Of a stretch of 64,000 nucleotides of DNA, positions 42,589 through 50,897 are shown one piece after another. The translations under genes and the position numbers were made by a program. Position 1 is the first letter of the stretch, and the number at the start of each line of letters is the position of its first letter. The notes under the pieces were generated by a model, which worked only from the letters and a program-made list of their open reading frames with translations, was not told where the DNA came from and ran no database searches. This DNA is from an uncultured Lachnospiraceae bacterium (lineage in GTDB: Bacteria; Bacillota; Clostridia; Lachnospirales; Lachnospiraceae): positions 62,001 to 126,000 of the forward strand of contig CANRMA010000003.1 in NCBI GenBank assembly GCA_947631625.1, given 5' to 3'.

Positions 42589-43812
42589 ATGAAGGAAAAA
42601 GTAGTTCTTGCTTATTCCGGCGGTCTTGATACGACAGTTATCATACCGTGGCTTAAAGAAAATTTTGATTACGACGTGATCTGCGTCTGCGGAAACTGCG
42701 GACAGGGTGAAGAATTGGACGGGCTTGAAGAAAGAGCTCTTTCAAGCGGCGCTTCCAAACTCTACATAGAAGATCTGACAGACGAGTTCTGCGACGATTT
42801 TATAGTACCCTGCGTACAGGCGCATGCGGTTTATGAAAACAAATATTTACTCGGCACCTCAATGGCAAGACCCGTAATTGCCAAAAAGCTTGTTGAGATA
42901 GCGCGTAAGGAAGGCGCGACGGCCATCTGTCATGGCGCGACCGGCAAAGGAAACGACCAGATCCGTTTCGAGCTTGGTATAAAGGCCCTTGCTCCGGATC
43001 TTAAGATCATAGCGGCATGGAGAAATGAAAAATGGACTCTCAATTCCCGTGAAGAAGAGATCGAATACTGCCGCAATCATGGCATCAACCTGCCTTTCTC
43101 GGCTGATTCAAGCTACAGCCGCGACCGTAACTTATGGCACATAAGCCACGAAGGTTTGGAGCTTGAGGATCCCGCAAACGAGCCTAACTATGATCATCTT
43201 TTAGTGCTTGGCACCACCCCTGAGAAGGCTCCCGACGAGGGCGAATACGTGACCATGACTTTTGAAAAAGGCGTTCCCGTTTCCGTAAACGGCAAAAAGA
43301 TGAAAGTTTCGGAAATCATTGCAACCCTTAACAAACTTGGCGGCAAACATGGCATCGGCATCGTTGATATCGTGGAAAACCGCGTAGTAGGAATGAAGTC
43401 CCGCGGCGTATATGAAACGCCCGGCGGCACTATCCTCTATGAAGCTCACCAACAGCTTGAAGAGCTCATCCTTGACCGCGATACCTATGCGCTCAAAGCA
43501 GATCTTGGCAATAAATTTGCACAGGTCGTATATGAAGGCAAATGGTTCACGCCGCTTCGCGAGGCGCTGCAGGCTTTTATAGAGTCAACGCAGAAGTATG
43601 TGACCGGAGAAGTCAAATTTAAACTTTACAAAGGCAATATAATCAAAGCAGGAACGACATCTCCTTATTCTCTTTACAATGAGAGCATCGCATCATTTAC
43701 CACCGGCGATCTGTATGACCACCACGACGCTGAAGGCTTTATCAATCTGTTCGGCTTATCAAGCAAAGTGCGCGCCATGAAACTGCAGGAACAGGGTATT
43801 GATTTAAAATAA
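42589..43812 (+). CDS. argG: Argininosuccinate synthase
   Basis: Joins citrulline and aspartate with [23 protein letters not shown] is the PP-loop; [39 protein letters not shown] and [20 protein letters not shown] are signatures; [12 protein letters not shown] follows. 407 aa, full length. ATG at 42589 behind GGAGG. Separate from the argJBD operon and from any argH in this window. Confidence 0.97.
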   Translation: MKEKVVLAYSGGLDTTVIIPWLKENFDYDVICVCGNCGQGEELDGLEERALSSGASKLYIEDLTDEFCDDFIVPCVQAHAVYENKYLLGTSMARPVIAKKLVEIARKEGATAICHGATGKGNDQIRFELGIKALAPDLKIIAAWRNEKWTLNSREEEIEYCRNHGINLPFSADSSYSRDRNLWHISHEGLELEDPANEPNYDHLLVLGTTPEKAPDEGEYVTMTFEKGVPVSVNGKKMKVSEIIATLNKLGGKHGIGIVDIVENRVVGMKSRGVYETPGGTILYEAHQQLEELILDRDTYALKADLGNKFAQVVYEGKWFTPLREALQAFIESTQKYVTGEVKFKLYKGNIIKAGTTSPYSLYNESIASFTTGDLYDHHDAEGFINLFGLSSKVRAMKLQEQGIDLK

Positions 43813-43855
43813 CTGCAATATTTAAGCAATCGCGGACTTTTATAATGAGGATATT

Positions 43856-44149
43856 ATGAACGTAATAACGTATATTATTTCGTATCTGATCATAATAAAC
43901 TTAATCGGGTTTGCCATTATGGGTATCGACAAACTCAAAGCCAAAAAAAGAGCATGGAGAATTCCCGAATCCACGCTCTTTGTCGTTGCGCTTATCGGCG
44001 GAAGTCTTGGCACTACTGCTGCCATGCATATCTTCCGCCATAAAACGCGGCACTGGTATTTTTTATATGGTATGCCCGCGATCCTGATCGTCCAGATTGC
44101 GATAATTTTGATATTGATTTACTCGCCTATACAGTTCAGGATCTTATAA
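43856..44149 (+). CDS. DUF1294 small membrane protein
   Basis: 97 aa with three membrane helices (VITYIISYLIIINLIGFAIM, TLFVVALIGGSLGTTAAMHI, GMPAILIVQIAIILILIY). MGIDKLKAKKRAWRIPE and GSLGTTAAMHIFRHKTRH are the DUF1294 signature. Function unknown. ATG at 43856 after a weak AATGAGG site, 43 bp after argG. Confidence 0.85.
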   Translation: MNVITYIISYLIIINLIGFAIMGIDKLKAKKRAWRIPESTLFVVALIGGSLGTTAAMHIFRHKTRHWYFLYGMPAILIVQIAIILILIYSPIQFRIL

Positions 44150-44220
44150 GGGGTGGGATTTTTATTAACACGCTGCACGCAATGCTTTGTATTTTTTGAA
44201 GATTTGCGATATAATATATA

Positions 44221-44361
44221 AGTAGTTGTGAAAGACTCTCTAAAGCTTCCGAATTTAGCAAAAATATACAAAACGGGGTTCCGTTGCGAGAACGCAGAGT
44301 CACCCCTTATTTGTATATTTTTACTAAATTCTGTGTTGTGAGAACAAGTTTGCAATTATCT
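44221..44361 (-). mobile_element. 141-bp palindromic element, copy C (family 1, inverted)
   Basis: Same core as copies A, B and D but in the opposite orientation: GAATTTAGCAAAAATATAC at left, TATATTTTTACTAAATTC at right. Ends AGTAGTTGTG and GCAATTATCT are more diverged. It ends about 26 bases before the MntA start. Confidence 0.8.
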
Positions 44362-44387
44362 AATATAAACGGAAAGGCGGGCCTCAT

Positions 44388-44708
44388 ATGAATCTAAATG
44401 AAATAACGGATATTCTTAAAACAGTATACAATAAATATGATAACATTAGGCTCGGAGTAGCTGGTTCTTATGCAAATGGCACTCAACATTCAGATAGTGA
44501 CATAGATGTAGTGATAGAGGGCGATTCTATGCGGGTTGATATCATGGAGTACATTAAATCATTGTTCAAGATAACTGTAGATGTATTATGGGTAGATTTA
44601 ATGAAACAAGAAGATGAAGAATTAGACAAACTGGCTATAGAAAATGACCTTCCAATAAATCCGTACTCAGCATACAAAACGGTAATGCAGGAGGTACGGT
44701 GGGTATGA
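44388..44708 (+). CDS. MntA-type nucleotidyltransferase antitoxin
   Basis: 106-aa minimal nucleotidyltransferase. GSYANGTQHSDSDID fits the GSx10DxD catalytic motif. VDIMEYIKSLFKITVDVLWV carries the third acidic strand. In MntA/HepT systems this protein AMPylates a Tyr of the HepT toxin and silences it. It precedes and overlaps hepT. Composition is AT-richer than the neighbouring biosynthetic genes, as expected for a transferred module. Confidence 0.88.
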   Translation: MNLNEITDILKTVYNKYDNIRLGVAGSYANGTQHSDSDIDVVIEGDSMRVDIMEYIKSLFKITVDVLWVDLMKQEDEELDKLAIENDLPINPYSAYKTVMQEVRWV

Positions 44709-45079
44709 CAAAGTCATATTCTAAAGACATACAATTATTAAACAAAATACTCAATAATCAACAAAACATCAAAAATGCAATTAAACACTTTGAATGTAAT
44801 CAAAATAATTTAGAAAATTCAAAAATGGCATTTGATTTGTGTTCCTTTTACATGTCACAAATCGGAGAAGCGGCTAAACTATTAACAGATCAAACCAAAC
44901 AATCATTTAAATATTTTGATGCAGATTGTACTAAATATTTCAGAAATATGATAGACCATGTATATGAAAAAATGAACAGAAAATACCTGACGGCATACAT
45001 ATTTGAAATAATAACTGATGATGCTGTTTCAGAGATAAAAAACAGAATTAAATTTTGCCTCGATAATGCTAAATCTTAA
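44705..45079 (+). CDS. HepT-type HEPN ribonuclease toxin
   Basis: About 124 aa, all helical. CSFYMSQIGEAAKLLTDQ and the catalytic RNMIDHVY (Rx4HxY) are the HEPN signature; the Tyr is the residue modified by MntA in studied pairs. Start is the ATG at 44705 with GGAGGT 9 bases upstream; a GTG two codons earlier is too close. The start lies inside the last codons of mntA, so the pair is translationally coupled. Intact, so the module may be active. Confidence 0.87.
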   Translation: MTKSYSKDIQLLNKILNNQQNIKNAIKHFECNQNNLENSKMAFDLCSFYMSQIGEAAKLLTDQTKQSFKYFDADCTKYFRNMIDHVYEKMNRKYLTAYIFEIITDDAVSEIKNRIKFCLDNAKS

Positions 45080-45189
45080 AGCATCACTCTAGAAATTCAT
45101 AACATTAACGAAATATTCTATATGCTTAATTCAAATAATCATTCTGTAGCCCAAAACCGATTATAAAAAATATATATGCCGCCCCATAC

Positions 45190-46026
45190 TTAGATAGTGA
45201 CCACGATCCCGCCGTCGTTGGCATACATACTGCTTACGCCTCTTGTATCCATGATCACTACATCTTTTACCTTAGTCTTTGCCAAAAGCTCTTTGCGCAT
45301 ATATTCCGCCCTGTCTGGACAGTTGCACTGTGATATCATCAATATTCTGTTCTCTATATCCGGCGCTTCATTCATCATAATATCGGCCAACTTGCTTATC
45401 GCCTTTTTCATGCCTATAGCCTGGCTCTTCTGCTCGATAACTCCATGATTTCCGCACATTATGGGTTTTATGTTCAAGGTTGAGACGACCATTGCCTTAA
45501 CGCCGCTCATTCTGCCGTTCTTGCGCAGCGTCTCAAGATTATCCAGAATAAAATATGTTTTCATTTCATTGCGGAAAGCTTCAAGCCCCTTAACGGTGTC
45601 CTCAAAAGAAAGTCCTTTATCCTGAAGCTCCATTGCCTTATATAAGTACTGCGTTTCACCGCTGGCCGCGCTCTCGGAATCCAGAACATAAATATTCTTA
45701 TCTCCGTACTGCTCATGATAGAGCTCCTTACCAAGCGCCGCGCTGTTATAACTTCCGCTCAGATGCGATGAAAGTGTGATAACAAAAACATTTTCCGCAT
45801 CCGTCTTATAAGCCTCCACAAACTTCTCAGGCGACGGGCAGGCGGATTTGGGGCATTTAGGATATACCGCAACCTGCGCCAGAAATTCAGCCTGATCAAA
45901 GTTATCGTCGTCCAAAATACAGTAATCTCCTACCTCCAGAGTAAGCGGAACTATCTCAAACCTTTCATCATTACTGAATTTTTCTGGCACTTCACAACAA
46001 CTGTCTACCACAATTTTATATTTCAT
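45190..46026 (-). CDS. DegV family fatty-acid-binding protein
   Basis: 278 aa. KIVVDSCCEVP at the N-terminus, KCPKSACPSPEKFVEAYKTD, VITLSSHLSGSYNSAALGKE and YVLDSESAASGETQYLYKAM fit DegV/FakB proteins, which bind a fatty acid for phosphorylation by FakA. ILDNLETLRKNGRMSGVKAM is the conserved mid-section. ATG at 46026 with TGAGG upstream. No fakA nearby. Confidence 0.9.
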   Translation of the reverse strand: MKYKIVVDSCCEVPEKFSNDERFEIVPLTLEVGDYCILDDDNFDQAEFLAQVAVYPKCPKSACPSPEKFVEAYKTDAENVFVITLSSHLSGSYNSAALGKELYHEQYGDKNIYVLDSESAASGETQYLYKAMELQDKGLSFEDTVKGLEAFRNEMKTYFILDNLETLRKNGRMSGVKAMVVSTLNIKPIMCGNHGVIEQKSQAIGMKKAISKLADIMMNEAPDIENRILMISQCNCPDRAEYMRKELLAKTKVKDVVIMDTRGVSSMYANDGGIVVTI

Positions 46027-46130
46027 AAAGACCTCACAACCATTCCATGTAGTTTTAATTACTACTTATGATAACACGGTTGCACTATATTGTAAATAGG
46101 TTTTTGGGTTTTTTAGGAATTGTTTTTTAT

Positions 46131-46220
46131 GAAATATTTTTTAGTAATTATTTTTAGTAATTTTTTTTAAAATATTTTTAGTAATTTTTTTTAAATATTT
46201 TTAGTAATTATTTTTATGAA
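46131..46220. repeat. AT-rich tandem repeat upstream of the DegV gene
   Basis: Three to four copies of a TATTTTTAGTAATTTTTTTT-like unit. No gene. Confidence 0.7.
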
Positions 46221-46340
46221 TTGTTTTCAGAACTTGTTAAAAAATTTTTAAATAATTAAATAGTTTGAATGTTAAGCATTTATAGTTTGCAAGAGTTGGA
46301 GATTTTTTAATATTTAAGGCTTTTAGATATTATAAATAAA

Positions 46341-46450
46341 CCATATCTTTATAATTATATCTTTAATGTTTAAAGCCACATCTTTAAGGATTAAAGCCAC
46401 ATCTTTAAGGATTAAAGTCATATCGTTAAGATCAAGGCCCTATCTTTAAA
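46341..46450. repeat. 21-bp tandem repeat
   Basis: Copies of AAAGCCACATCTTTAAGGATT, two nearly exact and three decayed. Intergenic between divergent DegV and DUF5721 genes. Confidence 0.75.
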
Positions 46451-46582
46451 GTTTGCATTATCATTGTAATAAGATATGATTTCTGTTATTATATAAAGCG
46501 GTTACTTAAAGTAAAACAGATATATCTGCAAGTTCTTACAACTCTGAATGCTTATACAACTTATAAATCAGACTAATATATA

Positions 46583-46723
46583 AGTGATTGCGAAACTCAT
46601 TCTTACAACATAGAATTTAGTAAAAATATACAAATAAGGGGTGACTCTGCGCCCCGCAATGGAACCCCGTTTTGTATATTTTTGATAAATTCGGAAGTTT
46701 TAGACAGCGTTTCGCAATCGTCT
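46583..46723 (+). mobile_element. 141-bp palindromic element, copy D (family 1), with 14-bp flanking direct repeat
   Basis: Ends GTGATTGCGAAACTC and GTTTCGCAATCGTC; core as in copies A and B. AGACTAATATATAA occurs at 46570-46583 and again at 46725-46738, directly either side. This is the best evidence in the window that the element inserts. Confidence 0.88.
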
Positions 46724-46754
46724 AAGACTAATATATAAAATAAGGAGCTGCAAC

Positions 46755-47258
46755 ATGATCGCATTAAAAGTCACAAATATTAAAAATTTTATGGCAAAAC
46801 TACTGGCTTCCGAGGCTTTTGACCTCTTTATGCTGGAAGAAGCCTCGATAAGCACTTACAATACATTTGTAATAGACGGTCACCAGAACAAAGACTTTTA
46901 TACGAAAGAAGAATGGGAAGATAAGGAAATCAGGCCCTACGATTTCAGCGCTTGGAAACAACTGCGCCCTATCTGCTACTCGCTTATAAAAGGCACTCAT
47001 ACACCGGTGGCTTTTAAGTTCATCCTTCACCTGCTGCCTGAACATACGGAGTCCCTTCTTGAAAAAAATGACACAAGTGTCATATCTTCTCAGCTTAAAG
47101 CGCTGGCGCTTACGATAAAATATGACGGCGCCACCCTCACCCTTATTACGGGAACCGCCTTCCACACTTTTACTATGGACAAAAGCATAGAAGGCATCTG
47201 GGACAGCGCCGTCAAACGTATACTCGACAAGCGGGAAATTTCATATGAGGAGTTATGA
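46755..47258 (+). CDS. DUF5721 family protein
   Basis: 167 aa. MIALKVTNIKNFMAKLLASE, FDLFMLEEASISTYNTFVID, PYDFSAWKQLRPICYSLIKG and TLITGTAFHTFTMDKSIEG fit DUF5721, a small clostridial family of unknown role. Soluble, no signal peptide. ATG at 46755 behind AAGGAG, 16 bases after the element's flanking repeat, so its promoter probably lies in or next to the element. Confidence 0.8.
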   Translation: MIALKVTNIKNFMAKLLASEAFDLFMLEEASISTYNTFVIDGHQNKDFYTKEEWEDKEIRPYDFSAWKQLRPICYSLIKGTHTPVAFKFILHLLPEHTESLLEKNDTSVISSQLKALALTIKYDGATLTLITGTAFHTFTMDKSIEGIWDSAVKRILDKREISYEEL

Positions 47259-47317
47259 GCTTACCGATATCTCCCCTATTCGTTCGTCCTGTCGGATATG
47301 ATACAAAATCAAGTTCA

Positions 47318-48694
47318 TCACTTTACAGAGACGGAGCCGCTTTCCGTCTCAATTTGTACATTATGTAAACCATTGCCGATTTTTCCTACCTTCTCGGTAT
47401 CTGAGTCAATTTCATACTCAACGTTTTCAAACGCAATTTTTAAAGATCCGTACTCACTATTTAACTTGAATAAAGTATCATCGGGTTTTTCCTTATATCT
47501 TATGTAAACTCCTCCCGACTTATTGGCTGCGGCTATATCGGTATCTTTGCCTGCATTAATTATATAAATATTGCCATACTCCGACTTAACATCCACATTT
47601 CCTGCCTCGACACCGTCCAACGTAAAAGAAGCCGAATCAGTTTCCATGACACCATTTAAGATGCGGCCTTTCGTGATCTCAACAGCGCCGGTTTTACTGT
47701 ATATATCAGTATTTTCAGCAGTAAGTCCGTTAATATTTATACTGCCGCCTTCATTTTCGATATCAAAACCCGCGCAGTTAAATTGATCTAATCTTACATT
47801 GCCGTAGCCGTTTGTCATAGCATAATCCGCACAGGTGACATTTTTAAATTTTATACTTCCCGATTCATTTTCCTGCGAAAAGTTTCCGGCGCAGGCAACG
47901 TCTTCCAAATCTACGCCGCCATATTTATTATTAAGCGTAAAATCTCCGGTACAGGCTACGTCCGTCAGCTTTACATCCCCATACTCGCTGTTAAGAGCAA
48001 GTTCTTTACAGGATATGTCTTTTAAAAAAATTTCACCCGATTCATTCTGCAATTTTATGTCAACCATATTTTCTTTGGGAAGATAAAGAACCATCTCCCC
48101 GCCGATATTTTCATAAGTCTCCCATAAAAAAGGAACATTCACAGCGTTAGAGTCTTCTTTTATATCGATTGTGACGCTGTCCTGAGACTGACTGAACTTA
48201 ACGGTATCATCGCTCCTTGTCATGCCATTGTAGCTTACGTGAATGTCATTATCCTCCGAAGGCAGCGCTTTAATATCCCATAATAATTCGTTATTAAGGG
48301 TTATACTTTCAACATCTCCTGCGGAAAAATCCTGCGTGCCGTTTATCTCATGCGTAAGCCTTCCGCCTTCATTATTTTCTCCGCTTACACCATATGCCCT
48401 CTCAACATATTCATTATAACTGTTTATGACGCACATTATCATTGCAAACAAAGCAACCAGAAAAATAAGTATAATTGACGCAAAATCATAGATATATTTA
48501 ATATTTTCCTGCTTTTTTACTGTGCTTGCCAAAATCTCTACGCCCAGGAAAATAAGAATAACAGGCCATAATTTAAAAATTAAATCATAATTTAACTTTG
48601 GTTGTATCAGATGCGCCAAAAACATAACGCCATACAAAACCAACATAAGCCCACAGGTAACGGAGCCTACCCTTCTTTTGCGCAAGGTTTCCAT
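47318..48694 (-). CDS. Membrane protein with C-terminal beta-solenoid (DUF4097-like), ECF operon
   Basis: 458 aa. Three N-terminal helices (TCGLMLVLYGVMFLAHLI, WPVILIFLGVEILASTV, DFASIILIFLVALFAMIMCV) resemble LiaI/LiaF. From residue ~190 about twelve coils of beta-solenoid follow, each about 19-20 residues. Several carry a Cys at the same place (DISCKE, DVACTG, DVACAG, NVTCAD, QFNCAG). DUF4097 proteins are predicted surface adhesins or envelope-stress proteins. ATG at 48694 after GGAAAGG, 6 bp from the previous gene. Last of the sigma-anti-sigma-membrane-solenoid operon. Confidence 0.8.
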   Translation of the reverse strand: METLRKRRVGSVTCGLMLVLYGVMFLAHLIQPKLNYDLIFKLWPVILIFLGVEILASTVKKQENIKYIYDFASIILIFLVALFAMIMCVINSYNEYVERAYGVSGENNEGGRLTHEINGTQDFSAGDVESITLNNELLWDIKALPSEDNDIHVSYNGMTRSDDTVKFSQSQDSVTIDIKEDSNAVNVPFLWETYENIGGEMVLYLPKENMVDIKLQNESGEIFLKDISCKELALNSEYGDVKLTDVACTGDFTLNNKYGGVDLEDVACAGNFSQENESGSIKFKNVTCADYAMTNGYGNVRLDQFNCAGFDIENEGGSININGLTAENTDIYSKTGAVEITKGRILNGVMETDSASFTLDGVEAGNVDVKSEYGNIYIINAGKDTDIAAANKSGGVYIRYKEKPDDTLFKLNSEYGSLKIAFENVEYEIDSDTEKVGKIGNGLHNVQIETESGSVSVK

Positions 48695-48700
48695 TCGTCA

Positions 48701-49396
48701 TCATTCCTTTCCAATATTACTATCCGCTTCTTCTCTTCTGTCATCGTCTTCTTTTTTATTGAATTCTTCCTTTTTATCGAGTTCTTCCTTCTTATCGAGT
48801 TCTTCCTTTTTATCGAGCTCTTCCTTCTTATCGAGTTCTTCCTTTTTATCGAGTTCTTCCTTTTTATCAAGTTCTTCCTTCTTACCCCTGATCATCCTGA
48901 TTCCAAACCAGATTATGGCTATGCTGATTATGATACGAGGGATATCTTCGCTTATCCTATTTACCCAGTACACGAATTCATCGAAAAACTCTTCTCCACA
49001 GAGCATCGCCAGATAGTCCACTGCAACGTTCCACAGCATTACAACGCCCAATACGATCAACAAAATCGCAGCCGCCTTACGATAGTGTCCCACAGTGTAT
49101 TCTTTTAACAAAGCAAATTCTTTTCCGTCCAAGCCAAAAAGATATCTGTCCTCAAGAGCCTGAAATTCCTCGTCGCTGAGCGAGCCCAGATTGTTAGCAT
49201 GAAAAAAGCTGTATACATACACTATGGCGGGAATAAACATAAGTGCCCCTATATCCAACAGGCCCACGATCATAGACAGAACCGCAAAACTGCTCATAAG
49301 GCTTAGGCCCATATTCATAAAGCCCAGATACATTTCTCCCGCTCCCGGCAGAAACGAAAAACAAAATACCAAAAACCTATTCTTTTTCTTCTTCAT
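48701..49396 (-). CDS. Polytopic membrane protein with KKEELD repeat tail, ECF operon
   Basis: 231 aa. About five helices: FLVFCFSFLPGAGEMYLGFM, LMSSFAVLSMIVGLLDIGAL, LMFIPAIVYVYSFFHA, AAAILLIVLGVVMLWNVAVD and IPRIIISIAIIWFGIRMI. The C-terminal tail is a cytoplasmic charged run of six KKEELD copies then KKEEFN. The first helix pair with LPGAGEMYLG resembles TM2-like proteins. ATG at 49396 behind GGAGG; it overlaps the end of the anti-sigma gene by 20 bp. Confidence 0.75.
   Translation of the reverse strand: MKKKKNRFLVFCFSFLPGAGEMYLGFMNMGLSLMSSFAVLSMIVGLLDIGALMFIPAIVYVYSFFHANNLGSLSDEEFQALEDRYLFGLDGKEFALLKEYTVGHYRKAAAILLIVLGVVMLWNVAVDYLAMLCGEEFFDEFVYWVNRISEDIPRIIISIAIIWFGIRMIRGKKEELDKKEELDKKEELDKKEELDKKEELDKKEELDKKEEFNKKEDDDRREEADSNIGKE
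48761..48890 (-). repeat. 18-bp in-frame tandem repeat (KKEELD)
   Basis: About seven copies of an 18-bp unit encoding KKEELD at the C-terminus of the membrane protein; the units alternate in synonymous codons, so protein sequence seems kept. Confidence 0.85.
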
Positions 49397-49937
49397 TAAA
49401 TTTTACCTCCATACGTAAAAAACTGTCTAATTTGCCGTTTATAAAATCCAGATACTCATCCATATGTTTATTTAGTTTATTTGTAAAACTCTCATCATAT
49501 GCTTTTTTATCATCCTGACCGAATTTATGCTTATCTTCCACTTCATACCCGGACTTGGGTACATTTTTCTTTGATACATCTTCTGTGTCTGTCAAAGTGC
49601 CTTCCGATTCTTTTCCGGCTTCCTTATTCCATAAAATTTCTTCCGCATCCCTGATATCAATATCACCGGAAATAATACTGCGTCCGTTATTCTGCCATAC
49701 GTTCAGATTATCAGGCGCAATCAGCATGATTCCCAACGCCGCCGCCGTAGCCACTACCACTTTCATACTGTAGGAAAACAACTGCAGATTTTTTCTGTAT
49801 CTTCTTTTTTGACTAATCCGGTCAATTATTTCGTTTTTAAAACCTTTGGGCGGCCGCAACATAGGCTCTGCTTCAACAGAAGCGATAAGCGCTTCCAACG
49901 CTTCGTCCGTAAGATGATCGTCTCTTATATTTTTCAT
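49377..49937 (-). CDS. Putative anti-sigma factor
   Basis: 186 aa. The N-terminal cytoplasmic part (DDHLTDEALEALIASVEAEP) is followed by one helix (VVVATAAALGIMLIAP) and an outer part rich in charged residues. No zinc-binding HxxxCxxC is visible, so the call rests on topology and on the 4-bp overlap with the sigma gene (ATGA). Third to second position in an ECF operon is typical for an anti-sigma. Confidence 0.65.
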   Translation of the reverse strand: MKNIRDDHLTDEALEALIASVEAEPMLRPPKGFKNEIIDRISQKRRYRKNLQLFSYSMKVVVATAAALGIMLIAPDNLNVWQNNGRSIISGDIDIRDAEEILWNKEAGKESEGTLTDTEDVSKKNVPKSGYEVEDKHKFGQDDKKAYDESFTNKLNKHMDEYLDFINGKLDSFLRMEVKFNEEEKE

Positions 49938-50446
49938 GCAATGTTCTCCTTTCTGTATATTTTTCGCAACATGCTCCTTGCCCTGTATATCTGCGTCTGA
50001 ATGGTTTTTAACTTAACCCCTCTGCTCTTTGCTATCTCAGCCGCATCCATTTCATCATAGTAATAGGCTTTGGCTATCTCATTATAGGGGGTTCTTAGTT
50101 TGGCGCAGTTCTCCAAAAGCATTTCTTTTATCTCATTTTCCATATAATTTTCCATATAAACGCTTTCCGGAGTATCCGCCGCAGGAGCCGCCTTATCGTC
50201 ATTTTCCAGATATACATCTTCCGTAGGTATGCTTCTGCGTCCGGAGGCGGACATATAATCAAGGCATTTATTTGTGGCTATCCTGCATATCCATGCTTTG
50301 GCATTGGCGCCGTCAAAGCTTTTTAAATGCTCATATGCGGAAAGAAAAGTCTCCTGCGCCAAGTCTTCGGCGGCAAAATAATCCGCCGTCATCTTATAGC
50401 ATATGGAAAACACAAGATTCTGATAAGCATCGATCAACTCGGTCAA
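49934..50446 (-). CDS. ECF-type RNA polymerase sigma factor
   Basis: About 170 aa. Region 2: YFAAEDLAQETFLSAYEHLK and WICRIATNKCLDYM (the -10 contact helix). Region 4: YNEIAKAYYYDEMDAAEIAK and VKLKTIQTQIYRARSMLRKI (helix-turn-helix). I chose the TTG at 50446, which has AGGGAAG about 6 bases upstream. The open frame continues to 50695, but that extension is encoded by the 203-bp repeat element and is unlike any sigma factor. Leads a four-gene operon with anti-sigma, membrane and solenoid proteins; likely an envelope-stress module. Confidence 0.82.
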   Translation of the reverse strand: MTELIDAYQNLVFSICYKMTADYFAAEDLAQETFLSAYEHLKSFDGANAKAWICRIATNKCLDYMSASGRRSIPTEDVYLENDDKAAPAADTPESVYMENYMENEIKEMLLENCAKLRTPYNEIAKAYYYDEMDAAEIAKSRGVKLKTIQTQIYRARSMLRKIYRKENIA

Positions 50447-50497
50447 CTGTTCTTCCCTGCGTATATGCCCACCCCCTTTCAGGATAAAGGATATATA

Positions 50498-50700
50498 AGT
50501 GATTGCGGAACTCCGATTTATGTCTTTGAGATTGTACAGATTTAACAAAACCCTTGCAGGCCGCTTTCGCTGCATTGAGCGCAGTAGCGGCACTAAGCTC
50601 GAAAATACCTCGCTAATTGCCGACGCGCTCAGAGCGCCTGCAATGGTGTTTGTTAAATCTGTACAATCAATATACATTGAGAGAAAGTTTCGCAATTACT
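50498..50700 (+). mobile_element. 203-bp palindromic element, copy E (family 2)
   Basis: Same ends as family 1 (GTGATTGCGGAACTC and GTTTCGCAATTACT) around an unrelated core. Arms GATTGTACAGATTTAACAAA and TTTGTTAAATCTGTACAATC, then TTGCAGGC and GCCTGCAA, enclose GC-rich nested hairpins. Upstream of the ECF operon. A reading frame runs through it by chance. Confidence 0.85.
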
Positions 50701-50819
50701 TGTTTTTAATATCTTTATATATTATAACGGAGCGGGGGACGGATAATCTTCAAAAATATATGATTTATTTTATAAAAGGACAATATTTTCAGTCTCATAC
50801 ATACTCATAACATAAAAGA

Positions 50820-50855
50820 GCAGGAACATTGTTATTTTTTTAACAATATTCCTGC
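50820..50855 (-). terminator. Terminator after the GH105 gene
   Basis: GCAGGAATATTGTTA and TAACAATGTTCCTGC pair around AAAAAA on the minus strand, followed by TCTTTTATG. Lies about 45 bases after the GH105 stop. Confidence 0.75.
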
Positions 50856-50897
50856 CCAATCTTATGCTATAAATATAAATCATCCACTCCGCCGCTT

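Noticed and set aside
50499..50810. Reading frame through the 203-bp element as a protein (also present in the copy at 57643)
   Set aside because: The similar frame in both copies follows from shared element DNA; there is no ribosome site and the sequence is the palindrome read through.
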